Part shown: one piece after another, positions 18,481-26,113 of the stretch
How the letters are laid out: each line of letters starts with the position of its first letter
How positions within the stretch are numbered: the stretch's first letter is position 1
Source: Chara braunii
Lineage: Eukaryota > Streptophyta > Charophyceae > Charales > Characeae
Length of the DNA: 28,956 nt
Direction: 5' to 3'
Assembly: GCA_003427395.1 (NCBI GenBank)
Contig: BFEA01000467.1
Span: 218,817 to 247,772, forward strand
Made by a program: the position numbers and the translations under genes
Notes under the pieces: generated by a model
What the model saw: the letters and a program-made list of their open reading frames with translations, nothing else
Databases searched by the model: none
Told to the model about the DNA's origin: nothing

Positions 18481-19013
18481 TCAGTTTTCCTAGGGTGTGT
18501 GCCAACGGATCTGTAAGGGGAAACGACGTTGCTGCTTGGTGAGGTGCTCAGCCTCTACGACAGGGTCGCTGCTGCGAATTAGAGGGTTGTCAAGAGGATG
18601 TTACTCCGAGTTTTGGCCGTGGCCGAGCTATCTACACTACGTATTTTTGGCCATCATTGCTGGACCCTCAGGCGATTGAAGATTTCAAGGCCCTCTCCTG
18701 CGAGTTGAGTTTGTCCCTCTCTTGGATCTCGAATGTCTAATTTATCTACTTCTGTCCTTCTCACTCTCAGTCTAGTCTAAGGTGACGAGAGGAAGGCGGC
18801 AGGCGGGATTGCAACCCGTAGGACCGCACCAAGGCCTTTGTGGGAGGTTGCCCCACCGATTGCGGGAGCTCTGCCGGAGCCCAGGCGGGGTTCTGGAGGC
18901 AGGGAACTTCAGGTATATCTTCGTTAACCTGTGTGATCCCTTCCCCTAACCTTTATCCTTGGGCTACTTGAACACAACTATGTGAGGTTATTACTTCTTA
19001 CTTTTGTTATGTA
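18481..19013 (+). other. flank of LTR2, nothing recognised
   Basis: Mixed sequence up to the proposed LTR2 start. The five bases before that start are ATGTA; they could be a target-site duplication, but the partner lies outside the window. Confidence 0.3.
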
Positions 19014-19206
19014 TGTCAGGACATACGTTGTGAAAGGGTAAATAAACACTTATATATGTGAAAAGTCAGATACTTTGAGCGGATTCAGACGAAATGAATT
19101 GGGGGAAGGCGGGAGGAAGATGTTATGCATGCCTTTGACCGGGTTAACCCAAGGCTGAACCTCTCCGGGTGGATCTGGGCTCAGTGCTATGTTTTATTGA
19201 GGTTTG

Positions 19207-19260
19207 CTGATCTGAGTGAGTGACTCTTATGGGTGGTCTACCCGGGTGGGATAGGATCAG
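19207..19260 (+). other. LTR2 early stem-loops with CCCGGGTGG cores
   Basis: CTGATC (19207-19212) pairs with GATCAG (19255-19260) around a segment with TACCCGGGTGGGAT. Related cores CACCCCGGGTGC (near 19290) and ATCCCGGGTGGGG (near 19484) look like variants of the ACCCTAGGGTTAGGG loop. Confidence 0.5.
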
Positions 19261-19373
19261 TCGCTGTTTTATTTGAGGGTTTTTGAATAGGAGGACGGGC
19301 ACCCCGGGTGCGGAAGGCTCATAATCCTGGTGTTTATTTTAATGAGTTGCGGTGCATGTTTTCTTCTGCATAA

Positions 19374-19408
19374 GACTAAGCGTACCCAAGGGTTAGGGTG
19401 GCTTAGTC
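19374..19408 (+). other. LTR2 stem-loop 1 (GACTAAGC/GCTTAGTC)
   Basis: Perfect 8-bp stem (19374-19381/19401-19408), 19-nt loop with ACCCAAGGGTTAGGG. Confidence 0.75.
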
Positions 19409-19490
19409 ATGAGCCACGAATTAACTGCTCAACCAAAAGTATAAATTTTGATATATATATATTTTATTGAACTTATACTTCTGACAGACG

Positions 19491-19518
19491 GGCATCCCGG
19501 GTGGGGAAAGCCAGTCAG
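19491..19518 (+). other. LTR2 stem-loop 2 (CTGAC/GTCAG)
   Basis: CTGAC (19491-19495) pairs with GTCAG (19514-19518) around an ATCCCGGGTGGGG core; weaker than its neighbours. Confidence 0.5.
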
Positions 19519-19580
19519 TAAGTCAGGTAGAACTAAGGAAAAGGGAAAGAGGTGAAGAGTAAAACAAAGGTAACTGGGCA

Positions 19581-19615
19581 GACTGAACGTACCCTAGGGT
19601 TAGGGGGGTTCAGTT
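19581..19615 (+). other. LTR2 stem-loop 3 (GACTGAAC/GTTCAGTT)
   Basis: ACTGAAC pairs with GTTCAGT plus an outer G-T pair (19581/19615). The 19-nt loop is the telomere-like type. LTR3 has the same arms at 28314-28337 with a different loop. Confidence 0.8.
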
Positions 19616-19690
19616 ATACGCTCGTGATAACACTAAGGAGCAGAAAGTTAGTATAAATCCGTTTTATTTTCTCTTCTACACATAAGGCAG

Positions 19691-19723
19691 GATCGGAAGT
19701 TCCATTATTGGAAAGGTCCGATC
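19691..19723 (+). other. LTR2 stem-loop 4 (GATCGGA/TCCGATC)
   Basis: A perfect 7-bp stem extended by GCAG/CTGC (19687-19690/19726-19729) across a 2-nt bulge. Its 19-nt loop AGTTCCATTATTGGAAAGG is closer to the LTR1/LTR3 loop than to the other LTR2 loops. Confidence 0.75.
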
Positions 19724-19797
19724 GACTGCTTAATAAGAGAAGGAAAAACATAAAGTCTATGAAAGTATTTGTACCCTATTTTCTGTTGTATGGCTAA

Positions 19798-19828
19798 CTA
19801 GATATACCCTAGGGTTAGGGTGGCCTAG
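19798..19828 (+). other. LTR2 stem-loop 5 (degraded, CTAG/CTAG)
   Basis: Only CTAG (19798-19801) with CTAG (19825-19828) still pair, with an outer GGCT/AGCC. The loop ACCCTAGGGTTAGGG is intact. Compare stem-loop 8, which has the same upstream sequence and a full 6-bp stem. Confidence 0.5.
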
Positions 19829-19854
19829 CGATAAGCCTTTGTCGTTTAAGGTAA

Positions 19855-19887
19855 GTTGGACGTACCCTAGGGTTAGGGCGGTCCAGC
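19855..19887 (+). other. LTR2 stem-loop 6 (GTTGGAC/GTCCAGC)
   Basis: Seven pairs with one T-G (19856/19886); 19-nt canonical loop. Stem-loop 9 has the same left arm with GTCCAAC on the right, where the wobble is a Watson-Crick pair. Confidence 0.75.
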
Positions 19888-19914
19888 GTTTCGGTGTTTA
19901 TAATTGTTCAGGCA

Positions 19915-19949
19915 GATCAGGCACACCCTAGGGTTAGGGCAACCTGATC
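19915..19949 (+). other. LTR2 stem-loop 7 (GATCAGG/CCTGATC)
   Basis: Perfect 7-bp stem and 21-nt canonical loop. Confidence 0.8.
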
Positions 19950-19982
19950 ACATTGCCTTATGTTACCTAAACTGTATGGCTA

Positions 19983-20015
19983 ACTAGGCATACCCTAGGG
20001 TTAGGGCAACCTAGT
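19983..20015 (+). other. LTR2 stem-loop 8 (ACTAGG/CCTAGT)
   Basis: Perfect 6-bp stem and 21-nt canonical loop; followed by GATATGCCTTTGTCG. Confidence 0.75.
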
Positions 20016-20044
20016 GATATGCCTTTGTCGTTGATGTGCTGTGG

Positions 20045-20077
20045 GTTGGACGTACCCTTGGGTTAGGGCGGTCCAAC
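20045..20077 (+). other. LTR2 stem-loop 9 (GTTGGAC/GTCCAAC)
   Basis: Perfect 7-bp stem; 19-nt loop with ACCCTTGGGTTAGGG. Confidence 0.8.
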
Positions 20078-20108
20078 TTCTTGTCGTTTGTACTTATGTT
20101 CAGGCAAG

Positions 20109-20139
20109 CTAGACCTACCCCTGGGTAGGGATGGTCTAG
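20109..20139 (+). other. LTR2 stem-loop 10 (CTAGACC/GGTCTAG)
   Basis: Perfect 7-bp stem; 17-nt loop with ACCCCTGGGTAGGG. Confidence 0.8.
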
Positions 20140-20235
20140 AATGATGCCGTATGTAACTTTGTTTAAAGCAGGTTGGGCACACCCTAGGGTTAGGGCAGCG
20201 CAGTTCTATGCCTTTTGTCGTCAGTTAGGTCGAAT

Positions 20236-20266
20236 CTAGACGTACCCTAGGGTTAGGGTGGTCTGG
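20236..20266 (+). other. LTR2 stem-loop 11 (CTAGAC/GTCTGG)
   Basis: Six pairs including one T-G (20237/20265); canonical 19-nt loop. Confidence 0.65.
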
Positions 20267-20298
20267 TCATATGCCTTATGTGTACAGTTCATGTTATG

Positions 20299-20329
20299 TT
20301 GGACATACCCTAAGGTTAGGGCANTCCAA
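20299..20329 (+). other. LTR2 stem-loop 12 (TTGGA/TCCAA, with an ambiguous base)
   Basis: TTGGA (20299-20303) pairs with TCCAA (20325-20329). C20304 would face the N at 20324, so the fold predicts that N is G. The loop carries ACCCTAAGGTTAGGG. Confidence 0.65.
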
Positions 20330-20359
20330 ATGTACGTACCTTACTTNTGTACCTAGGCA

Positions 20360-20396
20360 GGTCAGGCATACCCTAGGGTTAGGGCCTTGTCTGACC
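20360..20396 (+). other. LTR2 stem-loop 13 (GGTCAGGCA/TGTCTGACC)
   Basis: Nine pairs with a single G-T (20365/20391 region); loop TACCCTAGGGTTAGGGCCT. Confidence 0.75.
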
Positions 20397-20765
20397 ATAT
20401 GCCATAGGAGAGGGGGACTTAAAAGGGGAAGAACTGAGTGATCTAACGAACTACTTGGCTCAAATTAATGTGGGATTGAGAGAGATGTTTGGTTATGCCT
20501 GCTTGTGGGCTCTCACTCAGGGGCATCTCTTTGATAGCTTAGTTGCTTTAGGTGCTCGCTGAGTACTAGAGCTATAGATAGGTAGGATGGATGATGGGAG
20601 GGAAACCTTGGGATAAGATAGGACTGACTCTGCTAGGAGTTAGGATCAGTGTTATCGCACAGCCTCATCAAGAGGTCGTAAAGATTATCGTTGATCCTAC
20701 CTTCCAAGTAAGTGTCAGAAGTTAGTCCCAAGTATAGTTATGCCTTGTCTTTTCAGTTTCAGCTT

Positions 20766-20905
20766 TGTATAAATCCTGGCAACCTCCTGATCCTATGGGA
20801 AGCGCTGCCGAAATTTCTACAAATCTGAAAAAGTTAATCATTTTTGGACTCGTAGAAATTCTGGAAAGGCACTTTTCCTACGGAAAGCGGTGCCGAAATT
20901 TCACA
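20766..20905 (+). repeat. LTR2 shortened A-hairpin array (two units)
   Basis: Two type A units (GTATAAATCCTGG ... CCGAAATTTCTAC and GTAGAAATTCTGG ... CCGAAATTTCAC) stand next to each other with no type B unit between them. LTR1 and LTR3 have five units in A-B-A-B-A order. LTR2 has probably lost three units. Confidence 0.7.
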
Positions 20906-21177
20906 GAATTTAGGGAGTTAGATTATTATTAGCTAAGAGAGACTTGACAAATTCACCCCGGATAGGGAGATGCTGCCAAATTTTTTCAGTGACTTGGCAT
21001 TAGTGAGGGAAGCTGAACTTGAGACTGATAGAGGAGCTAGGGTACAAATTGGGGAACTATCCTCTACTTGGGTTGAACATAGTAGTGGTTCTCTTTGACC
21101 TATACTGTGATGCAGGTTTTCACATCCGGTTGAAGGCTCGAATTGTTCGGCCTGATTCTACGAAGGGATCACTTGTC

Positions 21178-21208
21178 TGTTATCACTGATAACATGTCGG
21201 TTGCCGAT
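21178..21208 (+). other. LTR2 copy of the palindrome and small hairpin
   Basis: TGTTATCACTGATAACA (21178-21194) with 8-bp arms, then TCGG-TTG-CCGA. Same order as in LTR1. Confidence 0.7.
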
Positions 21209-22082
21209 TCGTCGGTTTACGACTCAACTTTCCACTCCTCCTGCTTCTCAACCTAAGGCATTGGCCCTTGCCAGGTTTTGTGTGCTTCTTTGGGTTTTCA
21301 CCCAGTTTCTTTATAAATGACCATTTCTTAAGGACTGAGTATATTTTGTTGAGGTGGAAATGGTTGGGCTTGTGTGCGTAAGGCAGGGTGTGAGATGCAG
21401 GAGGCTGAAAAGTTGACTCCTTTAGTGCGTGTGATGTTGTCTGAATGTCGGATGTTTGCAGGTATGTATGAGAGGGACTCGATTCAATATGTGATTGAGT
21501 GATTATGTTTTGAATTCAGATGGGCAAACCACATAACTGTCGTGGGAGTGTATTGCCCCACAACCTGTTGTTTGGGTGAGATTGTTCTTTTCCCAGCCCG
21601 ATGATGTGATAATCAGAGTAAGTGTACGCTTGAGTAACCCTTATGGGGCTATGCAACCGCATGCTTGCGTCCTTCTATTCTCTTTGACTTCGTATGATAG
21701 GGCAGTTGTCCCAAGCCTGGAAACCAAGATCCTTGTCCGGGACGTCCCATGCCCCAGACTAACATTGAAGGTATTTTTCTTCCGATAGCGTTAAGAGGAT
21801 TTATTTTTTATCCTTGTTGAGGTTATTTCGATGGAACAATAAAGTTCCGGGCGGAAGGATTAGCGTGTCGCTGGTGATGCGCCAGACAACTCACCACCGC
21901 TCCGAATTCCTTCCTGCCTTAGGGACCATCTTACCCCGCCCCCTTTGGGGCACCTCAGGGTGCAAAAGATGGTAAGGCCCTCCGGTTTTCCGCTTGCTAA
22001 AGGTTTACCCCCCTTAGCGCGCACTTCAGTCGAGGCCAGAGCAGGCGAGAGCGACCCCATAGTTCAAAAGAGGCCATTCGGG

Positions 22083-22180
22083 TATGGGCGTCACATAATG
22101 CGCCGACATCACGATTGCTTACACAAACCCGCATCGTTGGTCGGTATGCGTAAGTTCTGCCTCCGCGTGGATTTATGTTA
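22083..22180 (+). promoter_or_regulatory. LTR2 promoter-like module, copy 1
   Basis: GGGCGTCACATAATGCGCC through the TATA-like ATTTATGTTA (22171-22180), aligned with the 241-344 module of LTR0. The core is weaker than in LTR0. Confidence 0.4.
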
Positions 22181-22707
22181 ACCCATGTGCGAAACACTTA
22201 CTTATTGCTGCGCTCGAAGGTTATGGGACGAGCAAAGAGGGCAAAAGCGCGTCACGACCAGTAAACCCAAGTTTCGGCAGCATGAAACGACACAGGAGGC
22301 AGGAAATAAGCCTAGTCGGCCTAAGGGGACCCGTGTACGAGCCTCCAAAAGTCTCAAATATCGGGTTGCCCATGGGTCTGAGTCTGGGCTTTATTCGCAC
22401 GCATCTTTCACGTTGGCCTACCCCTCCCTTTTGGAACTACTATCAGACTATCTGTAGTTGTTCCTCCTTAAAGTCTTCGTGGTTGGACGTTGTAGTCCGT
22501 GGTAGCCGTCAAAGTCAAAACCCTTGATTTTGGCTACCACGACAACCCTAAAGCTGCCTACTCAACCCCTCTGCACGGGGTGCAGAAGAGGGTGTGGTCT
22601 TCAACCGCACATGGCGGTTGTCTGGCGTCGAGAGATTACCCCTCAAAGCACCTGTCAACCGACACTTGAGTGTCGAACGCGACCCTCGAGATTATCAAGG
22701 GTCGCGA

Positions 22708-22812
22708 GGCTACGAGTACGACATAGTACCCCATCATCGCGAATGCTTGCGAATGCCCGCATGGCTGGCCGATATGAGGAGGTCATGCGTGCGCACGACT
22801 CTTATACAAAAG
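22708..22812 (+). promoter_or_regulatory. LTR2 promoter-like module, copy 2
   Basis: CGACATAGTACCCCATCATCGCG through CTTATACAAAAG (22801-22812), matching the second module of LTR0. If used, transcripts would start near here and place the stem-loop arrays in the U3 part at the 3' end of the RNA copied from a full element. Confidence 0.4.
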
Positions 22813-22974
22813 TCCAGCGCACGATACCTACCTGATTCTCGCAGCATGAAGTTATGGGTCTGATACTAAACGGAGTAGGAGTGTTGCGATGTCGTGTTTG
22901 TTTTGTGTTTTTCCATGTGTTATATGTGGGTAGATGTGAGTGTTGTGGTGTAACGTGTGGTGAGTGTGATGCTT

Positions 22975-23797
22975 CCTAGTCGACCGGCACCGAGTCGCGT
23001 TTGGGACCTCAGCCCCCCAATACGTCGATTCGCATACGGGTTCGATTTTTTCGGGCGTTCGACCGCGCGTACCCCCCTATGCTACAGCGAACGAGAAACG
23101 CCCTCGGTTGGGCCACCGCTGCAATTGCATACGAAAAGCTTTCGCCTGTGGTTCAGTAGCTCGGCGGGGATACGCCCACCTAAGGGATGGTGACAGCTCC
23201 TGCAGGTGGAGGTAAGCGGTGCCTCTCGTGACCCTGTCCTGTCGTAGGGGCTCGCGAGAGGTACGGCTGGCGCACTCGGCCGGAGCGGCCAAAAGGCTCT
23301 GCGACAAAGTCCTGCAAAATTCTGCGTGACGCGGCCGGGAGGGTCCCCTTGCAGGACCGATGCGCACGACAACGTCCTAGTTGACCAACAACGAGTCGCG
23401 CTTTGGACCTCAGCCCCCCAAGATGCCGGTTCGCGTGCGGGTTCGATAGAGGCGTAATACCACGCGTACCCCCTATGCTACAACGAACGAGAAACGCCCT
23501 CGGTTGGTCCACCTCTGCCATTGCACCTGATGAACTTTCGTATTGTGGACTGGTAGCTCGGCGGGGATACGCCCACCGAAGGGAGGTGACAACTCCCGTA
23601 AGGTGGAGGTAAGTCGTGCCTTGCGTAAGCCCTGTCCTGTCGTAGGGGCTCGCGAGAGGTATAGCTGGCGCGCTCGGCCGGAGCGGCTTGCGGAAGCTCC
23701 ATATGCATTTGCGACGAGGATTAAAACGAACTCATGTGTGACGCGGCCAGGAGGGTCCCGCGCTGCCTTGTGAGGGGCAGGACTGATGCGCTCGACA
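22975..23797 (+). repeat. tandem duplication of the LTR 3' module
   Basis: CCTAGTCGACCGGCACCGAGTCGCG at 22975 begins a module that ends in GCGCACGACA at 23371; CCTAGTTGACCAACAACGAG at 23376 begins the second, which ends in GCGCTCGACA at 23797. Each holds CTCAGCCCCCCAA, a TATGCTACARCGAACGAGAAA block, the GGCGGGGATACGCC structured block (23163-23209 and 23560-23606) and CTCGCGAGAGGTA. The first copy is more diverged, so the duplication is old or was not corrected. Confidence 0.75.
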
Positions 23798-23799
23798 GG

Positions 23800-23818
23800 T
23801 GGCGCCGTTGCCGGGGAT
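23800..23818 (+). other. primer-binding site complementary to tRNA-Asp
   Basis: TGGCGCCGTTGCCGGGGAT is the exact complement of the last 19 nt of plant tRNA-Asp including CCA, as I know that tRNA. It begins two bases after the LTR ends in CA, the normal place for minus-strand priming of an LTR retrotransposon. It proves that LTR2 is a 5' LTR and sets the element's orientation. The tRNA-Asp primer is used by some plant Ty3/gypsy lineages, but the lineage cannot be set without pol. Confidence 0.88.
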
Positions 23819-23843
23819 AACGGTTGTCTGCCATTATCCCTGG
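23811..23843 (+). other. hairpin covering the 3' half of the primer-binding site
   Basis: CCGGGGATAA (23811-23820) pairs with TTATCCCTGG (23834-23843): ten pairs with one G-T (23813/23841), loop of 13 nt. Eight of the 19 primer-complementary bases lie in the stem. Confidence 0.7.
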
Positions 23844-25366
23844 TGGAACGACATCCGAGTTTGGGAATGTGAGAACTAGCCAAAATGAGAAGTTTTCTTT
23901 GGAATTTTATGGTTAATCGATTGATGGTATTGGATAGAGAGCGAGTGGAAGTTGATTGTGTGAGTTGGTTTTGGCTAGTACTATAAAGGAGGCGAGAGAG
24001 ATCGACGTTATGACTATGAGCTCACGTACTCCGACTAGTATGATGGAAGTTGGGTATCTCTTCTGACCCTGATAGTAGACGAGTTTGGACGATGATTTAC
24101 ATGTTTGATATAGCTAAGGTGAGATGAGGTGACATTAACATGGCTAAGAATGTCCATTGTGGAAGTTTGACCCTATAGGGTACCTATTATGGTCGAAAAG
24201 GTTATCTGAGTGGTTGTGAGGACAACTTGGTACCTTTGCATCAGAGTGAGACCGAAGACGTGTAAGAATGCCTAATGTGTTAGAAGTCATTGATGGACGT
24301 CGAGGAGAGTTAGGCTAAGGACGCTGAAAGTTTTTTTTTATGAGTATGGACTGAGGTCCTTGAGTCAGGATTTTAAGTGATTGTTCAACTTATATAATAA
24401 TGGAAGTGTGAAGTCTGTCCCGCGTGATGAATTGTGAATTAGGCATATAAGGCAGATGCGGTGAACAGCAAGTTATGACCTTAACCGAAAAAACTACGAG
24501 AAGCAGTAGGTCTATATGACACCCTTTCGGCAAAAAGGGATATTTGATCCTAGAGGCAACTCGGATAACAATGAAAGGGCTAATACTAAGACTGTTTTCC
24601 TTACTTTTGATAGGGCACCAAGATGTAGGTGACCTTCACTTGAACCTCTCCAAGCTTGGACCATCCATTTAAATCTATGGGTTGGAACTAAGGACTTGAG
24701 ACTATTCTTTTATGAGGGCATCTCTTATGAGTTATATGTTGAACTCATCTATATATGTCAGATTTAATGTAAGAAAGCGTGTCTAGTGTCTGGTTATGTG
24801 AGGACTATGCGCTTGATGTTATATTATATCAATTACCATCCTTTTCAAGAATATTTATATGAGTTATTTATTTGAGGTATGTATTTAAGTTTATTGATCT
24901 GTAAGGATCTATATGAGTGTCTCAAGTCCGTTTATTGATTTATGATTGTCTGTTAAAGTCTGTGCATTTGGATTGTTCTTAAAAAAAGGGTAGAAGCATT
25001 GCGCAGAATCCAGGTCTGATGCGGATTAAGAGGTGAATGGAGTGACTACTTCCTGGGGATAAGTTCTTCTCAGGGAACAGTCAATATGTAAGGTTTACCC
25101 CAAGGAAGGTTGCAATCTTATGTTATTGTTTCCCTGAGAGATCGCTTTGAAGAAGCTATAATTTTGTCTTGTATGTAGTAGTGAGACCCACGCCGGAACC
25201 ATGTTCCTGGTCCATAGTGGGGTGTTGTTGTTATATTTCGTGTGATAAAATAACTGTACTACTACTGAATAGAAGAAAAGTTATTGAGCCTTGTTAGACC
25301 ATGGTCTGTAAGGGAAGCAGCCACTACTTGCCACAGGAAAGTAGGGGGTGAATCCCCAACTATTTT

Positions 25367-25423
25367 TGTGTCAAGTGCATTCACCAGCACAAGACGGGAC
25401 ATTACATCACGAAGCGTGTGTGG
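25367..25423 (+). pseudogene. possible relic of a gag zinc knuckle
   Basis: In one plus-strand frame the residues read Cys-x2-Cys, then His-Lys-Thr-Gly-His-Tyr-Ile-Thr-Lys, then Arg where a CCHC knuckle has its last Cys. Three extra residues lie between the second Cys and HKTGH. A stop follows at 25424 and another lies upstream at 25349, so the frame is dead. Its distance from the primer-binding site (about 1.55 kb) is right for gag nucleocapsid. The match is short and could be chance. Confidence 0.3.
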
Positions 25424-25702
25424 TGAGGTTGCTTACCTTGTCAGCAAGGGTCTGCAACGAGTGAGTGCTGGAATCAGAGGGAGAAACAGTGAGGCTTGAT
25501 CTTTGAGCGGTGTCGAGCGCATCGGTCCGGCACCGCACGGGGCAGCGCGGGACCCTTCCGGCCGCGTCACGCAGGAGTTGGACTAAATCCTCGTCGTGAA
25601 TATATTATGGAGCTTCCGCAAGCCGCTCCGGCCGAGTGCGCCAGCCATACCTCTCGTGAGCCCCTACGACAGGATAGGGCCTACGCGAGGCACTACTTAC
25701 CT

Positions 25703-25749
25703 CCACCTTACGGGAGCTGTCACCTCCCTTCGGTGGGCGTATCCCCGCC
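25703..25749 (-). other. LTR3 copy of the conserved structured block
   Basis: The complement of GGCGGGGATACGCC plus the CCACC/GGTGG and GGGAG/CTCCC stems, identical in design to 1231-1277. Confidence 0.7.
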
Positions 25750-26101
25750 GAGCTACCAGTCCACAGTACAAAAGCTGATCAGTTGCAATCACAGAGGTGG
25801 ACCAGCCGAGGGCGTTTCTCGTTCGCAGTAGCATAGGGGGTACGCGCGATAATACGCCTCTATCGGACCCGCACACGAACCGACATTTTGGGGGGCTGAA
25901 GTCTCAAGCGCGGCTCGTCGTCGGTCGACTAGGACGCATCCCACACACCACGCGCACACCACTTTTACGGACACAAAAATAAAACACACACACGCACACA
26001 TACGAAACGACACAACACGAACAACGCGACAACGCTCCTAGCCCCTCGGTAGCCAACCATAACTTTCCGATGCGGAAATCGGATAGGCGTCACGACAGAG
26101 A

Positions 26102-26113
26102 CTTAGTATAAAA
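26102..26113 (-). promoter_or_regulatory. LTR3 TATA-like box
   Basis: On the minus strand TTTTATACTAAG, identical to the LTR1 box, followed by GTGACGCC. Confidence 0.45.

Larger units (their letters stand above)
19374..20396 (+). repeat. LTR2 array of variable-arm stem-loops with ACCCTAGGGTTAGGG loop
   Basis: About a dozen stem-loops, most spaced 50-130 bp apart. Nearly every one has 5-9 bp complementary arms and a 17-21 nt loop built on ACCCTAGGGTTAGGG. The arms differ widely between positions while loops barely change. Linkers such as ATATGCCTTATG and TTCAGGCAG recur. One degenerate member (20172-20205) keeps the loop but pairs poorly. Individual members are listed separately. Confidence 0.8.
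19014..23797 (+). mobile_element. LTR2: full-length giant 5' LTR (about 4.8 kb)
   Basis: The proposed left end is TGTCAGG (19014) and the right end CTCGACA (23797), giving TGTC/GACA terminal complementarity. The right end is well supported because a tRNA-Asp primer-binding site starts three bases later and LTR3 ends at the same sequence. The left end is inferred from TG and from similarity to LTR1 beginning soon after. Inside are the telomere-like stem-loop array (19374-20396), a shortened A-hairpin array (20766-20905), the palindrome (21178), two promoter-like modules and a duplicated 3' module (22975-23797). It has two ambiguous bases (20324, 20347) and no coding capacity. Confidence 0.8.
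23798..25510 (+). mobile_element. decayed internal region of the LTR2 element
   Basis: This is downstream of the primer-binding site, where the leader and gag would lie. No open frame above about 70 codons survives, and I could not trace gag upstream of the zinc-knuckle-like relic. The sequence is moderately AT-rich and has no satellite. It is cut off at 25510 by LTR3 in opposite orientation, so the rest of the element is not in the window. Confidence 0.6.

Noticed and set aside
19374-20396. CRISPR-like array (regular repeats with variable spacers)
   Set aside because: The variable parts are complementary to each other within a unit, spacing is irregular, and the setting is eukaryotic with a retrotransposon LTR; no cas genes.
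19374-20396. True interstitial telomere array
   Set aside because: The TTAGGG-like motif occurs once per 50-130 bp unit and is bounded by stem arms, not as tandem hexamers.
23527-23545. CTGATGA suggesting a hammerhead ribozyme
   Set aside because: No GAAA partner and no suitable stems II and III nearby.
23077-23883. Overlapping minus-strand Arg/Pro/Ala-rich open frames of 76-136 residues
   Set aside because: They lie in the GC-rich structured LTR module and recur in several LTR copies with different stops; GC content and RNA stems explain them.
25496-25831. A 111-residue open frame at the end of LTR3
   Set aside because: It is the antisense strand of the conserved LTR module and matches the frames rejected at 23473-23883.
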